Source: Acinetobacter junii CIP 64.5 (GTDB taxonomy: Bacteria; Pseudomonadota; Gammaproteobacteria; Pseudomonadales; Moraxellaceae). From it: 43,565 bases of DNA. The notes below the pieces were generated by a model. It was not told the origin of the DNA. It did not search any database and worked only from the letters and a program-made list of their open reading frames with translations. This document shows, piece after piece, positions 11,138 to 20,303 of this stretch (the stretch's first letter is position 1; each line of letters begins with the position of its first letter). The stretch is from NCBI RefSeq assembly GCF_000368765.1, contig NZ_KB849653.1:1-43565 (forward strand), written 5' to 3'. A program made the position numbers and the translations under genes.

Positions 11138-11587
11138 TCACCCAAAAATACTGTGATTGATCAAACTTTTGATGCGGTTAATAAAAGGCTGAGGTGTATT
11201 TGAAGCAGCGATACCTGAACCCATCGCGGGTTGCATGATTAGGAAAGGGATCAAAACTGTGATGACGCCAAAGAAAAGTGCAGAAGGAAATTGAGGTTCA
11301 GCCAACCAATTTTGGCCTACCATTAAAATAAAGCTGAAAGAGAAAATGACACCCACACTGTAATGAGCAATCCAGCCAAGTAGATATTCATGTCGAATTT
11401 TTGGACTTTGAGAAATGGATTGATGCTGGATTTTTCCACGCAAAATCCAGCCAACCCAACGTCCAAGTAAAGCAAAATTCAACGTTGGGATATTGAATCT
11501 TTTTAATATCAACAACCAAATATCCATGATGATGGTTGCACCAATACCAAGTCCAAAAATGTAGATCAATCGTTCCAACACATTCAT
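11138..11587 (-). CDS. DUF2938 family membrane protein
   Basis: A protein of 149 residues with four hydrophobic segments (about 6-25, 70-92, 105-124 and a weak one at the start of the last third), including the DUF2938 stretches LGRWVGW and GWIAHYSVGV. No biochemical function is known. A start at 11611 is possible, but AAGGTGATGAA precedes the ATG at 11587 at normal distance, so I use that. It is the first gene of the operon with the flavodoxin-like and DUF2798 genes; the gap to the next gene is about 53 bases. Confidence 0.8.
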   Translation of the reverse strand: MNVLERLIYIFGLGIGATIIMDIWLLILKRFNIPTLNFALLGRWVGWILRGKIQHQSISQSPKIRHEYLLGWIAHYSVGVIFSFSFILMVGQNWLAEPQFPSALFFGVITVLIPFLIMQPAMGSGIAASNTPQPFINRIKSLINHSIFG

Positions 11588-11638
11588 TTCATCACCTTGA
11601 GCCTTTACCAATAAAATCTGATAAATTGATTGTGCAAG

Positions 11639-11654
11639 TTCAAGTCAACTTGAA
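11639..11654. promoter_or_regulatory. MerR/SoxR-type operator between divergent genes
   Basis: TTCAAGT-CA-ACTTGAA is a perfect inverted repeat in the intergenic region between the DUF2938 operon and the merR-like gene. It resembles the SoxR box (CCTCAAGTTAACTTGAGG). On the minus strand TTGACT starts just before it, and CACAAT follows at a 19-base spacing, the elongated spacer that MerR-family proteins remodel. Confidence 0.6.
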
Positions 11655-11668
11655 GTCAAGGGGTATTT

Positions 11669-12091
11669 ATGGATATTGGTGAAGTCGCAAAAAAAGCAAA
11701 GCTCACGACATCGACATTGCGCTTTTATGAACAGAAAGGGTTAATCAAATCGATTGGTCGTCATGGCTTACGTCGTCAGTACAGTAAACAAGTTTTGGAT
11801 CAACTGGCTCTCATTGCATTAGGTCGAGCAGCAAGCTTTTCATTGGATGAAATTGCAAGCATGTTTGGGCAGGATGGAAAGCCTGAGGTGGATCGGAAAA
11901 TGCTGAATGATCAGGCAGAACAATTAGAACAAATGACACGACGTTTACATTTTATTAGCGAAGGATTGAGACATGCTGCGGTATGTCCTGCAGAAAATCA
12001 TATGCAATGTCCGACTTTTCAGAATTATTTAAAAGCTGCGATTGCAGGTGAATATCAGCCCACAAAACTCCAAAACAAAACAGAGTTTTAA
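11669..12091 (+). CDS. MerR-family transcriptional regulator with a CX7C motif
   Basis: A protein of 140 residues. The winged helix-turn-helix is at 1-70, beginning MDIGEVAKKAKLTTSTLRFYE, with the usual RFYE and LIALGRAASFSL segments. A dimerisation coiled coil covers ~75-100. A C-terminal loop with C106 and C114 (CPAENHMQC) has the CX7C spacing of the CueR copper site, which suggests a metal or redox sensor. The Shine-Dalgarno AAGGGG lies 6 bases before the ATG. It is divergent from the flavodoxin operon, which it probably controls through the palindrome at 11639-11654. The effector is unknown. Confidence 0.85.
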   Translation: MDIGEVAKKAKLTTSTLRFYEQKGLIKSIGRHGLRRQYSKQVLDQLALIALGRAASFSLDEIASMFGQDGKPEVDRKMLNDQAEQLEQMTRRLHFISEGLRHAAVCPAENHMQCPTFQNYLKAAIAGEYQPTKLQNKTEF

Positions 12092-12111
12092 GGAGAAAGC
12101 ATCGGATTGCA

Positions 12112-12155
12112 TCGCCATAAAGATGTCATTTTATTGAAGTCAAAGTTTCATAAAA
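12112..12155 (+). promoter_or_regulatory. Weak Pho-box-like array before the phytase-like gene
   Basis: Four 11-base units at exact spacing: TCGCCATAAAG, ATGTCATTTTA, TTGAAGTCAAA and GTTTCATAAAA. Units 2 and 4 fit the PhoB half-site CTGTCAT well, units 1 and 3 poorly. It is suggestive only because the product belongs to a phosphate-linked family and a clearer array stands before the gene at 27171. Confidence 0.3.
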
Positions 12156-12186
12156 ACTTGTTCTAATTTTTCTTAATTTTTACCAA

Positions 12187-13449
12187 ATGTATAAAACCAT
12201 GAACAAGAAAACTTTATTGGCTTTATTGTGCTGTAGTGCTTTGGCTTTAACGGCATGTAATGATGATGATCAAGATCAAAAAACATCGGTCGATCAAGTG
12301 ACTGAGCCAACCTTGATCTCTTTTGCTAAGCTGCCTGTAGAAACCTATGCGATTGGACCTAATTCTGGCAACGCTGTCAGTGGCGCGAATGGTATTTACC
12401 CACCATTTAAAGGGCAACCTATACAAGGTTTCTCGGCTGCTTTGAAGAATGAAGATGGTAGTTATATGGTGATGTCTGATAATGGTTTTGGTACGCAAGA
12501 CAATTCAGCGGATTATTTATTGCGTATTTATAAAATCAAAGCTGATTTCAAAACAAAAAATAAAGGCACAGGGCAAGTTTCAGTCCAAAGCTTTATTCAA
12601 TTACGTGATCCCAATAAACGTATTCCATTTGAAATTGTGAATGGAAATACTTCAGAACGTTTATTAACAGGTGCTGATTTTGATCCTGAGTCGATGCAAC
12701 GTGCAGCAGATGGCAGCTATTGGATCGGTGATGAGTTTGGCCCTTACTTATTACATTTCTCAGCAGAAGGAGTTTTATTGGATGCACCAATTGGATTGCC
12801 TAATCCTTTAAATTCAGCCCAAGAACTACGTTCCCCTCAAAACCAATTCAACAAAGCCAACATCAATTTTGTTGAGCCTTTGGTACAGCGCAGTGGCGGC
12901 TTTGAGGGAATGGCGATTTCTCCAGATGACAAATATCTATATCCTTTACTGGAAAAGCCATTGCTGAATGATGCTACAGGTCAACTTCTTATTTCTCAAT
13001 TTGATATTCAGAAGAAAAGCTATACGGGACAATATTATTGGTTCGCTTTAAATAGCAAGGCAACCAATATCGGTGATTTCCAATTGTTTAGTAATAAAGA
13101 TGGCATCATCATCGAACGTGATGCGAGCCAAAATAATTTAGGCGGGTATAAAAAACTGATACGAGTTACTTTGACCGAGCCTAAACAAATGGTAGTGCGT
13201 GAAGATTTGTTGGATTTAATCAAAATTGCCAATCCAAATTTACTCTATGGCACAGCGCGTGAAGGGGATATTGGAACAGGTCAGGTCTTTGCTTTCCCAT
13301 TTGAAACGATTGAAGATGTAATTATTGAAAATGGAACGACATTAACTGTATTGAATGACAATAATTTCCCAGGTTCTTCGGGACGTAATGCCAAACTTGC
13401 GGACGACAACGAAATTATCCAGATTCGTTTGCCGAAAGCATTATTTTAA
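12187..13449 (+). CDS. Esterase-like-activity-of-phytase family lipoprotein
   Basis: A secreted lipoprotein of 420 residues. The signal peptide ends in lipobox LTAC, with the cysteine at residue 24 of this reading. The mature part is the beta-propeller-like phytase-esterase domain, recognised by DPESMQRAADGSYWIGDEFG (~160-180), then GGFEGMAISPDDKYLYPLLE (~237-256) and the closing DNNFPGSSGR. Enzyme activity of the family is poorly defined; phosphate-ester hydrolysis is a family-level inference. A second start (ATG at 12199, MNKKTLL...) would give a more typical signal peptide, and neither start has a clear Shine-Dalgarno. It is possibly PhoB-controlled. Confidence 0.85.
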   Translation: MYKTMNKKTLLALLCCSALALTACNDDDQDQKTSVDQVTEPTLISFAKLPVETYAIGPNSGNAVSGANGIYPPFKGQPIQGFSAALKNEDGSYMVMSDNGFGTQDNSADYLLRIYKIKADFKTKNKGTGQVSVQSFIQLRDPNKRIPFEIVNGNTSERLLTGADFDPESMQRAADGSYWIGDEFGPYLLHFSAEGVLLDAPIGLPNPLNSAQELRSPQNQFNKANINFVEPLVQRSGGFEGMAISPDDKYLYPLLEKPLLNDATGQLLISQFDIQKKSYTGQYYWFALNSKATNIGDFQLFSNKDGIIIERDASQNNLGGYKKLIRVTLTEPKQMVVREDLLDLIKIANPNLLYGTAREGDIGTGQVFAFPFETIEDVIIENGTTLTVLNDNNFPGSSGRNAKLADDNEIIQIRLPKALF

Positions 13450-13466
13450 ACGTCGGGTAAAATTAG

Positions 13467-13491
13467 CCGAAATGGTCATTCCTCATTTCGG
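13467..13491. repeat. Inverted repeat between the phytase-like and MFS genes
   Basis: CCGAAATG-N9-CATTTCGG has perfect 8-bp arms. There is no T-run after it, so it is a poor terminator; it could be an operator or an mRNA structure in the 5' region of the MFS gene. Confidence 0.4.
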
Positions 13492-13527
13492 TTGAAAGCG
13501 TATACTGATCAGGCAGAAGGAGTCCTC

Positions 13528-14736
13528 ATGTCTGAATCAGTTACACGCCCAACCCATATTGAATATGGTTCAAAATCGTTTACCGCGATTTTATGGTCTT
13601 TGTTCTTTGCTGGTTTTGCTTCCTTTTCATCTTTGTACTGTGTACAGCCGATGATGCCAATCTTTGCAAAATTCTTTCAGGTCACACCGACCCAAAGTAG
13701 TTTCCCTTTATCTTTTTCAACCATTGCACTCGCGATTGGTTTGTTGTTCACAGGATTCATATCTGATCGTTATGGACGCAAAAGGATTATGGTGTTTGCC
13801 TTATTTTTTGTTTCCATATTATTGCTGATTAGTGCTTCATTTCCGATTTGGGAAATTTTGCTGACTACTCGTATTTTTATTGGCTTAGCAGTGAGTGGTG
13901 TCGCAGCGGTTGCAATGACTTATATCGGGGAGGAGATCGCACAAAAAGATATCGGTTTTGCCATGGGGCTGTATATTTCAGGTACGGCAATTGGTGGAAT
14001 GGGAGGGCGTTTAATCGCGGGAGTTTTAGTTGATTTTATTTCTTGGCAATCTGCTACTTATATTATTGGTTTTCTAAATCTGATTATCGCTTGTTTATTT
14101 TATTTTTTATTGCCCAAATCGCAGCACTTTAAACCGTATCCCTTTCGGTTTTCTCGCTTTAAGGATGCATTTGAACAAAACTTAAAAGATTCAAAATTAA
14201 GGATTTTATTTGCCCAAGGTTTTATCTTAATGGGCTGTTTAGTGACAGTATTTAACTACATTAGCTATCATTTATTAGAAGCACCATTTCACTTATCACA
14301 AGCATGGATTGGTGTGATTTCGATTGCTTATCTAGCAGGTATTTATAGTTCGCCTAAAGCAGCACAATGGGGCTTTAAATATGGGCGTGATAAGGTTCTG
14401 CCGATGATGTTAATGACGATGATGATTGGCTTGTGGTTTACACTCATTCCATCATTATGGTCAATTTTGATCGGTTTGATTATCTTCGCTTTTTCATTTT
14501 TTGCAGCGCATTCGACCGCAAGTAGTTGGGTTTCAGTACAAGCAGTTCAATATCGTGCAGTGGCATCCTCGCTGTATTTATTCTGCTATTACATTGGTTC
14601 AAGTTTGCTCGGCAGCTTCGGTGGATTGGTTTGGGAGCAGTTTGGCTGGATTGGAATTAATTTGAGTGTGAGTGTGGTTTTGGTGATTGGGTTAGTATCC
14701 GCTTTATATCTTGGTAAATTACAACGTTCAGCCTAA
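13528..14736 (+). CDS. MFS transporter (YnfM/arabinose-efflux-like, 12 TM)
   Basis: Major facilitator of 402 residues with about 12 membrane helices. The signature between helices 2 and 3 is GFISDRYGRKRIM, and a helix 4-5 segment reads AVSGVAAVAMTYIGEE. It would act as a proton-coupled exporter in the inner membrane; the substrate is unknown. A TTG-initiated reading from 13492 is longer, but AGAAGGAGT precedes the ATG at 13528, so that start is chosen. It has no operon partner on either side. The closest family I recognise is YnfM-like. Confidence 0.85.
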   Translation: MSESVTRPTHIEYGSKSFTAILWSLFFAGFASFSSLYCVQPMMPIFAKFFQVTPTQSSFPLSFSTIALAIGLLFTGFISDRYGRKRIMVFALFFVSILLLISASFPIWEILLTTRIFIGLAVSGVAAVAMTYIGEEIAQKDIGFAMGLYISGTAIGGMGGRLIAGVLVDFISWQSATYIIGFLNLIIACLFYFLLPKSQHFKPYPFRFSRFKDAFEQNLKDSKLRILFAQGFILMGCLVTVFNYISYHLLEAPFHLSQAWIGVISIAYLAGIYSSPKAAQWGFKYGRDKVLPMMLMTMMIGLWFTLIPSLWSILIGLIIFAFSFFAAHSTASSWVSVQAVQYRAVASSLYLFCYYIGSSLLGSFGGLVWEQFGWIGINLSVSVVLVIGLVSALYLGKLQRSA

Positions 14737-14891
14737 ATTATTAAATCTGAATAAACTTTGTACAAATAATTTGTTATCTCCTTGTTCTTGAATGCTTTAT
14801 AAACAGGGAAAATGAATTGGATTCATGTTAAAATGATCGGCTTTCATCTTTAGATGTCTCTCCTTCATCTGCTAGCCGAGATTCGCAAGCT

Positions 14892-17276
14892 ATGTCTACT
14901 GCCTATACCAAGCAGACTGCGCCTAAAGCGCTGTTTGATTACGACAAATATTGGGCGTCGTGTTTTGAACCCGCACCATTTTTGCCGATGTCACGAGAAG
15001 AAATGGATCTACTCGGTTGGGATGCGTGTGACTTTATTTTAGTTTGTGGTGACGCTTATATTGATCATCCATCTTTTGTATCGGGTGTGATTGGGCGTGT
15101 GCTCGAAGCACAAGGCTTCCGTGTAGGTATTATTGCTCAACCAGATTGGACCAATGTTGAAAGTTTCCGTGTTTTAGGTAAACCAACCATTGCGTGGGGC
15201 GTAACTGCGGGCAATATGGATTCGATGATTAACCGTTATACGGCAGATCGTAAAATCCGTTCAGATGATGCTTATTCGCCAAATAATGAACCGAATAAAC
15301 GTCCAGATCGTGCTGCCACGGTGTATTGTCAGCGTTGTCGTGAGGCTTTTCCTGATGTGCCAGTATTGCTCGGTGGGATTGAAGGTAGCCTACGTCGTAT
15401 TGCTCATTATGATTATTGGTCAGACAAAGTTCGCCGCTCAATCTTGATGGATTCTAAAGCCGATTTATTGATGTACGGAAATGGTGAACGTGCAATCATT
15501 GAAGTGATGCATCGTTTAGCTAAAGGTGAGAAAGTTCATGACATCACTGATGTTCGTGGTACTGCATTTATTATTAATAAACACAATAAAGCATCAAAAG
15601 CACAATTTGTTGAAATCGCAAGTAATGATGTGGATACGATTGGTCGTGTAGACCCAATTATCAATCCATATGTCATGACTGAAGATATTGATGGCTGTGA
15701 AGTTGAAAAAGAAAAAGGCAACTCACTCGCACAATATCAAAATTTCCAAAAAGAAATTGTGACCAATCCAATCGTTCGTGAAGGGGATCAACTTGATCCA
15801 GATACGCAGATCGTACAGTTAAAACCTGCGCCATCCAAAGCGATTAAACATAAGTTACCTCCACGTGAACTCGCTGTGATTCGTTTGCCTTCTTTTGAAG
15901 AAGTCGCCAATGATCAAGTGCTGTATGCGCACGCCAACCGTATTTTGCATCTGGAAACCAATCCAGGAAATGCTCGCGCATTGGTACAGCGTCATGGCGA
16001 ACGTGATGTTTGGATTAATCCACCACCAATTCCGTTAACAACGGAAGAAATGGATTATGTCTTTGATTTACCTTATGCACGTTTACCGCATCCAGCTTAT
16101 GGTAATGCGCGTTTCCCTGCATTTGATATGATCAAATTCTCTGTGAATATCATGCGTGGTTGTTTTGGTGGTTGTACGTTCTGTTCGATTACTGAACATG
16201 AAGGTCGTATTATTCAAAACCGTTCTGAAGAATCAATTCTGCGTGAAATTGAAAAGATCCGTGATACTGCACCTCAATTTACAGGCATTATCTCAGACTT
16301 AGGTGGTCCAACGGCAAACATGTACCGTTTGCACTGTAATGACCCTGAAATCGAGAAGAACTGCCGTAAACCGTCTTGTGTTTATCCAGGTGTTTGTCAA
16401 AACTTACACACTGATCATGCGCCATTGGTTCAGCTTTATCGTAAAGCACGTGAAATCAAAGGCGTGAAGAAGATTTTGATTGGTTCTGGTCTGCGTTATG
16501 ATCTCGCAGTATTAAACCCTGAATATGTCAAAGAGTTGGTACAGCACCATGTTGGTGGCTATCTGAAAATTGCACCTGAGCATACCGAACATGGTCCATT
16601 ATCCAAGATGATGAAACCAGGGATCGGAACTTACGACCGCTTTAAACAAATGTTTGAGCGTTTTAGTAAGGAAGCAGGGAAGGAACAATATTTAATTCCT
16701 TACTTCATCGCTGCGCATCCGGGTACAACGGATTACGACATGATGAACTTGGCGATTTGGCTGAAAAAGAATGGTTTCCGTGCCGATCAGGTACAAACCT
16801 TCTATCCATCGCCAATGGCAACTGCGACCACTATGTATTATTCAGGCAAGAATCCATTGTCTAAAGTGGCGCGTTATACTGAAAATGTCGATATCGTGAA
16901 AGGCGAAAAACGTCGTCGTTTGCATAAAGCTTTCTTGCGTTACCATGATCCAAATAACTGGCCTTTATTACGTGAAGCACTGAAAGAAATGGGGCGTTCG
17001 GATTTAATTGGTAATTCGAAACAGCATCTGATTCCAACCTATCAGCCACAAGGCACGGCTGAAGGTGAATATAAGTCTGCTCGTAAGAAAAACTCGACCG
17101 TGGCTGGTGATTCTGTAAAACGTGGTCAACAGTCTCGTCCGCAGTCTCAATCGAGTCAGAAACGTCCACAAAAAGGACAAATCTTAACGCAACATACAGG
17201 TTTACCACCGCGTGAAACTGGTGATAAAAAGCCATTTTCAGGAAAGAGTAAACCTAAGGCTAAAGCTCATCGTTAA
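14892..17276 (+). CDS. ygiQ: YgiQ family radical SAM protein
   Basis: A protein of 794 residues, slightly longer than E. coli YgiQ (739) and collinear with it. The N-terminal domain carries [18 protein letters not shown]; a B12-binding-like region follows with [10 protein letters not shown]. The radical SAM core has C424-xxx-C428-xx-C431 (CFGGCTFC), which would hold a [4Fe-4S] cluster cleaving S-adenosylmethionine. The C-terminal ~70 residues are Lys/Arg/Gln/Ser-rich and look disordered. The reaction it catalyses is unknown. The start agrees with the family N terminus. It is monocistronic, ending in a strong terminator. Confidence 0.95.
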   Translation: MSTAYTKQTAPKALFDYDKYWASCFEPAPFLPMSREEMDLLGWDACDFILVCGDAYIDHPSFVSGVIGRVLEAQGFRVGIIAQPDWTNVESFRVLGKPTIAWGVTAGNMDSMINRYTADRKIRSDDAYSPNNEPNKRPDRAATVYCQRCREAFPDVPVLLGGIEGSLRRIAHYDYWSDKVRRSILMDSKADLLMYGNGERAIIEVMHRLAKGEKVHDITDVRGTAFIINKHNKASKAQFVEIASNDVDTIGRVDPIINPYVMTEDIDGCEVEKEKGNSLAQYQNFQKEIVTNPIVREGDQLDPDTQIVQLKPAPSKAIKHKLPPRELAVIRLPSFEEVANDQVLYAHANRILHLETNPGNARALVQRHGERDVWINPPPIPLTTEEMDYVFDLPYARLPHPAYGNARFPAFDMIKFSVNIMRGCFGGCTFCSITEHEGRIIQNRSEESILREIEKIRDTAPQFTGIISDLGGPTANMYRLHCNDPEIEKNCRKPSCVYPGVCQNLHTDHAPLVQLYRKAREIKGVKKILIGSGLRYDLAVLNPEYVKELVQHHVGGYLKIAPEHTEHGPLSKMMKPGIGTYDRFKQMFERFSKEAGKEQYLIPYFIAAHPGTTDYDMMNLAIWLKKNGFRADQVQTFYPSPMATATTMYYSGKNPLSKVARYTENVDIVKGEKRRRLHKAFLRYHDPNNWPLLREALKEMGRSDLIGNSKQHLIPTYQPQGTAEGEYKSARKKNSTVAGDSVKRGQQSRPQSQSSQKRPQKGQILTQHTGLPPRETGDKKPFSGKSKPKAKAHR

Positions 17277-17285
17277 TATTTAAAA

Positions 17286-17315
17286 GAAAGGGAAACATGC
17301 TTTCCCTTTCTTTTT
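17286..17315 (+). terminator. Terminator after ygiQ
   Basis: The stem GAAAGGGAAA/TTTCCCTTTC has a 5-base loop and is followed by TTTTT. Confidence 0.9.
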
Positions 17316-17577
17316 GTCTGAAAATGTCAAAATAATCACAATTTAAGTGTAAAACTACAATTTATAGAAACATATACTGACAATATCAACTTGAAAATTT
17401 AAGCTATGATGATTATAAATAAAGAGCAGAACAGCTTTTACGACTTTGGTCGACTAGTAGAAAACGATTAAAAACTTTAAAGTTGCACTGCTAAAATGAC
17501 TTTGCTATCGCTGTTATTGATTAAAAAAATGGCATAAAGCCAAATGATTATAAAAAATCTAAAGGGATTGGTTAGAA
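17316..17577. other. Non-coding stretch before the DUF2726 gene
   Basis: Together with the terminator this is about 300 bases without a gene. It is AT-rich and should hold the promoter of the gene at 17578. I see no convincing operator, RNA or small reading frame. Confidence 0.5.
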
Positions 17578-18111
17578 ATGTATTATTTCATTACATTAGC
17601 TGGGTTGCTAATAATTGCAGCACTCGCGCTTCGGCGTATGCATCAAAATCAACGTCAAGATAGCCCGTTAAAACGCCGCGGCATTCTCACGATTTCTGAA
17701 CAAATTACACTTATGCGCTTACAGGCTGTTTTGCCACGGCATACTGTACTTGCACACGTGTCTTTTGATGCTTTATTGACAACAAAATATGCGCATACAC
17801 GCCGTAAGTATCAAGGACTAGTGGCAGATTTTGTGGTGCTTGATCAACAATATCAGGTTCTCGCTGTGATTGAGATTGCAGATGAGTCTTCAATTAATCG
17901 TTTGAATCAAAAATACTATCAAGATAGTTTGTTGGAGCTGGCTGGTTATAAAGTGCTACGCTACAGTAGTATTCCAACAGAACATGAATTACGTGAAGAT
18001 TTGGTATCTGATCCTTATGAATCAAATACCATTATGACAACTTCATCTACCTCATTGCCTCAAACAGAACGTATGATGAAGTACAGTATGTTTGCTGCAA
18101 AATCGTCTTAA
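17578..18111 (+). CDS. DUF2726 domain protein, membrane anchored
   Basis: A protein of 177 residues. The N-terminal membrane helix (~3-20) is followed by a basic linker. The DUF2726 domain spans ~35-155, with LQAVLPRHTVLAHVSF and the core ADFVVLD...LAVIEIAD. DUF2726 resembles PD-(D/E)xK nuclease folds: D of ADFVV and E of VIEI are in the positions of the catalytic acids, but the usual lysine-bearing H/K motif is weak (IADESS). Whether it cuts nucleic acid is unknown. Its stop codon overlaps the convergent ridA-like stop in the four bases TTAA at 18108-18111. Confidence 0.8.
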   Translation: MYYFITLAGLLIIAALALRRMHQNQRQDSPLKRRGILTISEQITLMRLQAVLPRHTVLAHVSFDALLTTKYAHTRRKYQGLVADFVVLDQQYQVLAVIEIADESSINRLNQKYYQDSLLELAGYKVLRYSSIPTEHELREDLVSDPYESNTIMTTSSTSLPQTERMMKYSMFAAKSS

Positions 18112-18464
18112 TCTGGAAGAACAGCAGTAACGGTCATTTCTACTAGTACGTCAGGTGCATAGAGTTTAGATTCTACGCAGGTACGTGCTGGGGGATGACC
18201 TTCAGCAATCCATGCATCCCAAACCGCATTCATCGCGGCATAATCTTTCTCGATGTCTTTAAGAAAAATAAGCACTGACAAAATATGGGTTTTATCTGTT
18301 CCCGCTTCCGCTAGTAAACGATCGATATTATCTAAAGTCTGCTGTGTCTGAGCAGTTACATTTACACTGGTATCATCAGCTAATTGACCTGCTAAATGAA
18401 CCAAATTTCCTGAAATTGCGACTTCGCAGTAACGAGAAGTGACATGCAAACGCTGCACAGACAT
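18108..18464 (-). CDS. RidA/YjgF family protein (YoaB-like)
   Basis: A protein of 118 residues from the start chosen, the usual family length. Family segments are VHLAGQLADD, ILSVLIFLKDI and the active-site-type PPARTCVES with the conserved arginine, plus the closing EMTVTAVLP. RidA enzymes deaminate reactive enamine/imine intermediates such as 2-aminoacrylate from PLP enzymes in the cytoplasm. The start at 18464 follows CAGGTAAATCTT with a usable AGGT; a start at 18488 is less likely. The gene stands alone and converges with the DUF2726 gene. Confidence 0.9.
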   Translation of the reverse strand: MSVQRLHVTSRYCEVAISGNLVHLAGQLADDTSVNVTAQTQQTLDNIDRLLAEAGTDKTHILSVLIFLKDIEKDYAAMNAVWDAWIAEGHPPARTCVESKLYAPDVLVEMTVTAVLPD

Positions 18465-18650
18465 AAGATTTACCTGAATGAATAACAATAGAAAAGATTG
18501 TACTTGATACGATTCTGATGCAGTGTAAATTTGTTTAAATTAGGCTGAAAAAGTTTCTATTTCCATTAATTTACGTTGTTTGAAAATCAAAATAGAGCGG
18601 GATTGTGGGCAAATAATAATATTGCCTAGATTCAGAAATTGAATTTTGGC

Positions 18651-18743
18651 TTATCGAAGTTGATTTAAACAGCTCGCAATAGAGCTCTGGTTGGGACACA
18701 GTTGTTTGAGTTGGCTCAAAGCTGAAGTGGTCGTGTGATACAT
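18651..18743 (-). CDS. Possible 30-residue protein downstream of creD
   Basis: A small reading frame (MYHTTTSALSQ...NQLR) beginning ATG with AAGGA eight bases upstream. It begins just after the creD terminator and lies in the otherwise empty 18489-18768 gap. Its composition is plausible (Gln, Ser, Leu, two Cys) but matches nothing I recognise. It has no promoter of its own that I can see, so it may be chance. Confidence 0.3.
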   Translation of the reverse strand: MYHTTTSALSQLKQLCPNQSSIASCLNQLR

Positions 18744-18768
18744 GATCTTATTCCTTATCATCATTGTT

Positions 18769-18797
18769 AAAAATTGGGCAAAGATATGACTTTGCCC
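18769..18797 (-). terminator. Terminator after creD
   Basis: On the minus strand the stem GGGCAAAG/CTTTGCCC has a 6-base loop and is followed by AATTTTT. It ends the creBCD operon. Confidence 0.85.
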
Positions 18798-18804
18798 GAT
18801 TCGT

Positions 18805-20226
18805 TTATATGTTTTGTTGTTCGGATTGATACCAATTGACGTGGCGTGTGATGTACATGACGCATGCAATTAAAATGAAAGACAAAATGGAGCCAAACAA
18901 GAAAGTTTTTCCGCTGGATTGTAGTAATAGATACATCATGCCGTATAAAGCACTGAGCAAAACACCGAAGAGTATGGCGGCTTTAAAACCTTGAACGACG
19001 AAGTATAAATACCAAGTAATCAAGCCAATACATGCAACTGCCGCAATCAGATAGGCAAGGGAAAAAGCGTAATATTCACTGATTGATAGTAATAAGACGA
19101 AGAACACGCCTTGTGCCATGGCAACCAAAGCATACTGAACAGGATGAATTTTGAGATTCTTCAAAACCTCGAATAAAAAGAAGCAACCAAAGGTAATAAT
19201 GATCACCATAATGCCATATTTGATGGCACGATCAGTTTGGGTATAAATATTAACGGGTTCTAAAAATTGCGTTGAAATACCAGAAATGTTATTTGAAGAT
19301 GTATTTGAAGTAGCATAAGCAGCTTCAACATCACTGATCAGATTGCTTTGAGTATTTAAAGCTTGGTAAAAACACTGACTATTTTCACAGGTTGAGAGAC
19401 GATCTAAATTACGTTTACCTAAAGCAATATTTTTCCAGTCCGCTTCAAAAAGTTGTCTTTTGCTCAGTTTCTTAAACGGTAAACTTTGACCATCGTATTT
19501 CACATCACCCCAATTGCCTTTAGCTTGATATGTCATCTCGTAACTGGTTGGGATAAAGGCAAATTCGCTTAAACCTTCTAGATCAAATTGTAGGCTAAAG
19601 CTAAAACCTTTTTGGAATTTTTGAATCAGTTCAGGATATTGCTTGCTGGTGATATGTAGTAGATCAAAGCCATGCTGTCCTTGGCTTTGTTCAGAAAAGT
19701 CAAATTTGTAATTTTTTCCATCAATATTAAATGTTGGCTTTGCGTTTAGACCGCGAGCATCTTGGATAGGAAAAATGATTTCAGCTTGATCCCAAAGATA
19801 GTTGTGTTGAGGTTCAATCGTAGCGCCTTTAAATACGCCTTTTCCTTGCATGTGATTTTGATAACTAATCGCTTTATACATACTACGTTTGTAGGTATTG
19901 TCTGAAACTTTAAATTCAGCTGTCCAGTCTGTTGTTTCTGCACCTAAGGTAATAAATGCTGTTTGCGTGCAATCGTAAGTTTTCTTTTGTTCATCGGTAC
20001 ATGTAGTTTGAATTTGATAGGGAAGTTTTAAATAGGGTGCAATCACTTGTTGTGGGCGAATTTGTTCTTTTGCAATGTCCTGAATCACTTGTTGTTGATA
20101 GCTTTGGCGCTCATCTACTAAGTTAGAGATAAAAAAAAGACCAATATAAAAAATCAAAATCAGGAACAAAATCGCTCCTATTTTCAGATTAATAAAGTTT
20201 CTGCGCATGGTGGATTCCATTGTCAT
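18805..20226 (-). CDS. creD: Inner-membrane protein CreD
   Basis: CreD family, 473 residues in the longest reading. There is one N-terminal membrane helix (~17-34), a large periplasmic domain to ~330, then about five C-terminal helices. The family segments GNWGDVKYDGQSLPF and VNIYTQTDRAIKYGIM are present. E. coli CreD (colicin E2 tolerance) belongs to the regulon of the CreBC two-component system and affects the cell envelope; its molecular role is unknown. The start may be ATG at 20208, which has GGA seven bases upstream. It follows creC, with three cre-tag-like repeats in between. Confidence 0.93.
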   Translation of the reverse strand: MTMESTMRRNFINLKIGAILFLILIFYIGLFFISNLVDERQSYQQQVIQDIAKEQIRPQQVIAPYLKLPYQIQTTCTDEQKKTYDCTQTAFITLGAETTDWTAEFKVSDNTYKRSMYKAISYQNHMQGKGVFKGATIEPQHNYLWDQAEIIFPIQDARGLNAKPTFNIDGKNYKFDFSEQSQGQHGFDLLHITSKQYPELIQKFQKGFSFSLQFDLEGLSEFAFIPTSYEMTYQAKGNWGDVKYDGQSLPFKKLSKRQLFEADWKNIALGKRNLDRLSTCENSQCFYQALNTQSNLISDVEAAYATSNTSSNNISGISTQFLEPVNIYTQTDRAIKYGIMVIIITFGCFFLFEVLKNLKIHPVQYALVAMAQGVFFVLLLSISEYYAFSLAYLIAAVACIGLITWYLYFVVQGFKAAILFGVLLSALYGMMYLLLQSSGKTFLFGSILSFILIACVMYITRHVNWYQSEQQNI

Positions 20227-20276
20227 TGTGGTATGACAAGTATCTCGAATCGATATGCGTTCTAAATGAGTTGTAA

Positions 20277-20303
20277 TTGAAGCTTATGTGAAGTTTCGAT
20301 GAA
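20277..20303 (-). promoter_or_regulatory. Tandem cre-tag-like repeats for CreB
   Basis: On the minus strand the order is TTCAT-CGAAAC-TTCAC-ATAAGC-TTCAA: three TTCA(C/T/A) units at exact 11-base spacing. The E. coli cre-tag bound by CreB is TTCAC-N6-TTCAC. The array spans the last codons and stop of creC and lies about 50-70 bases before creD, where it could drive a separate creD transcript. Confidence 0.65.
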
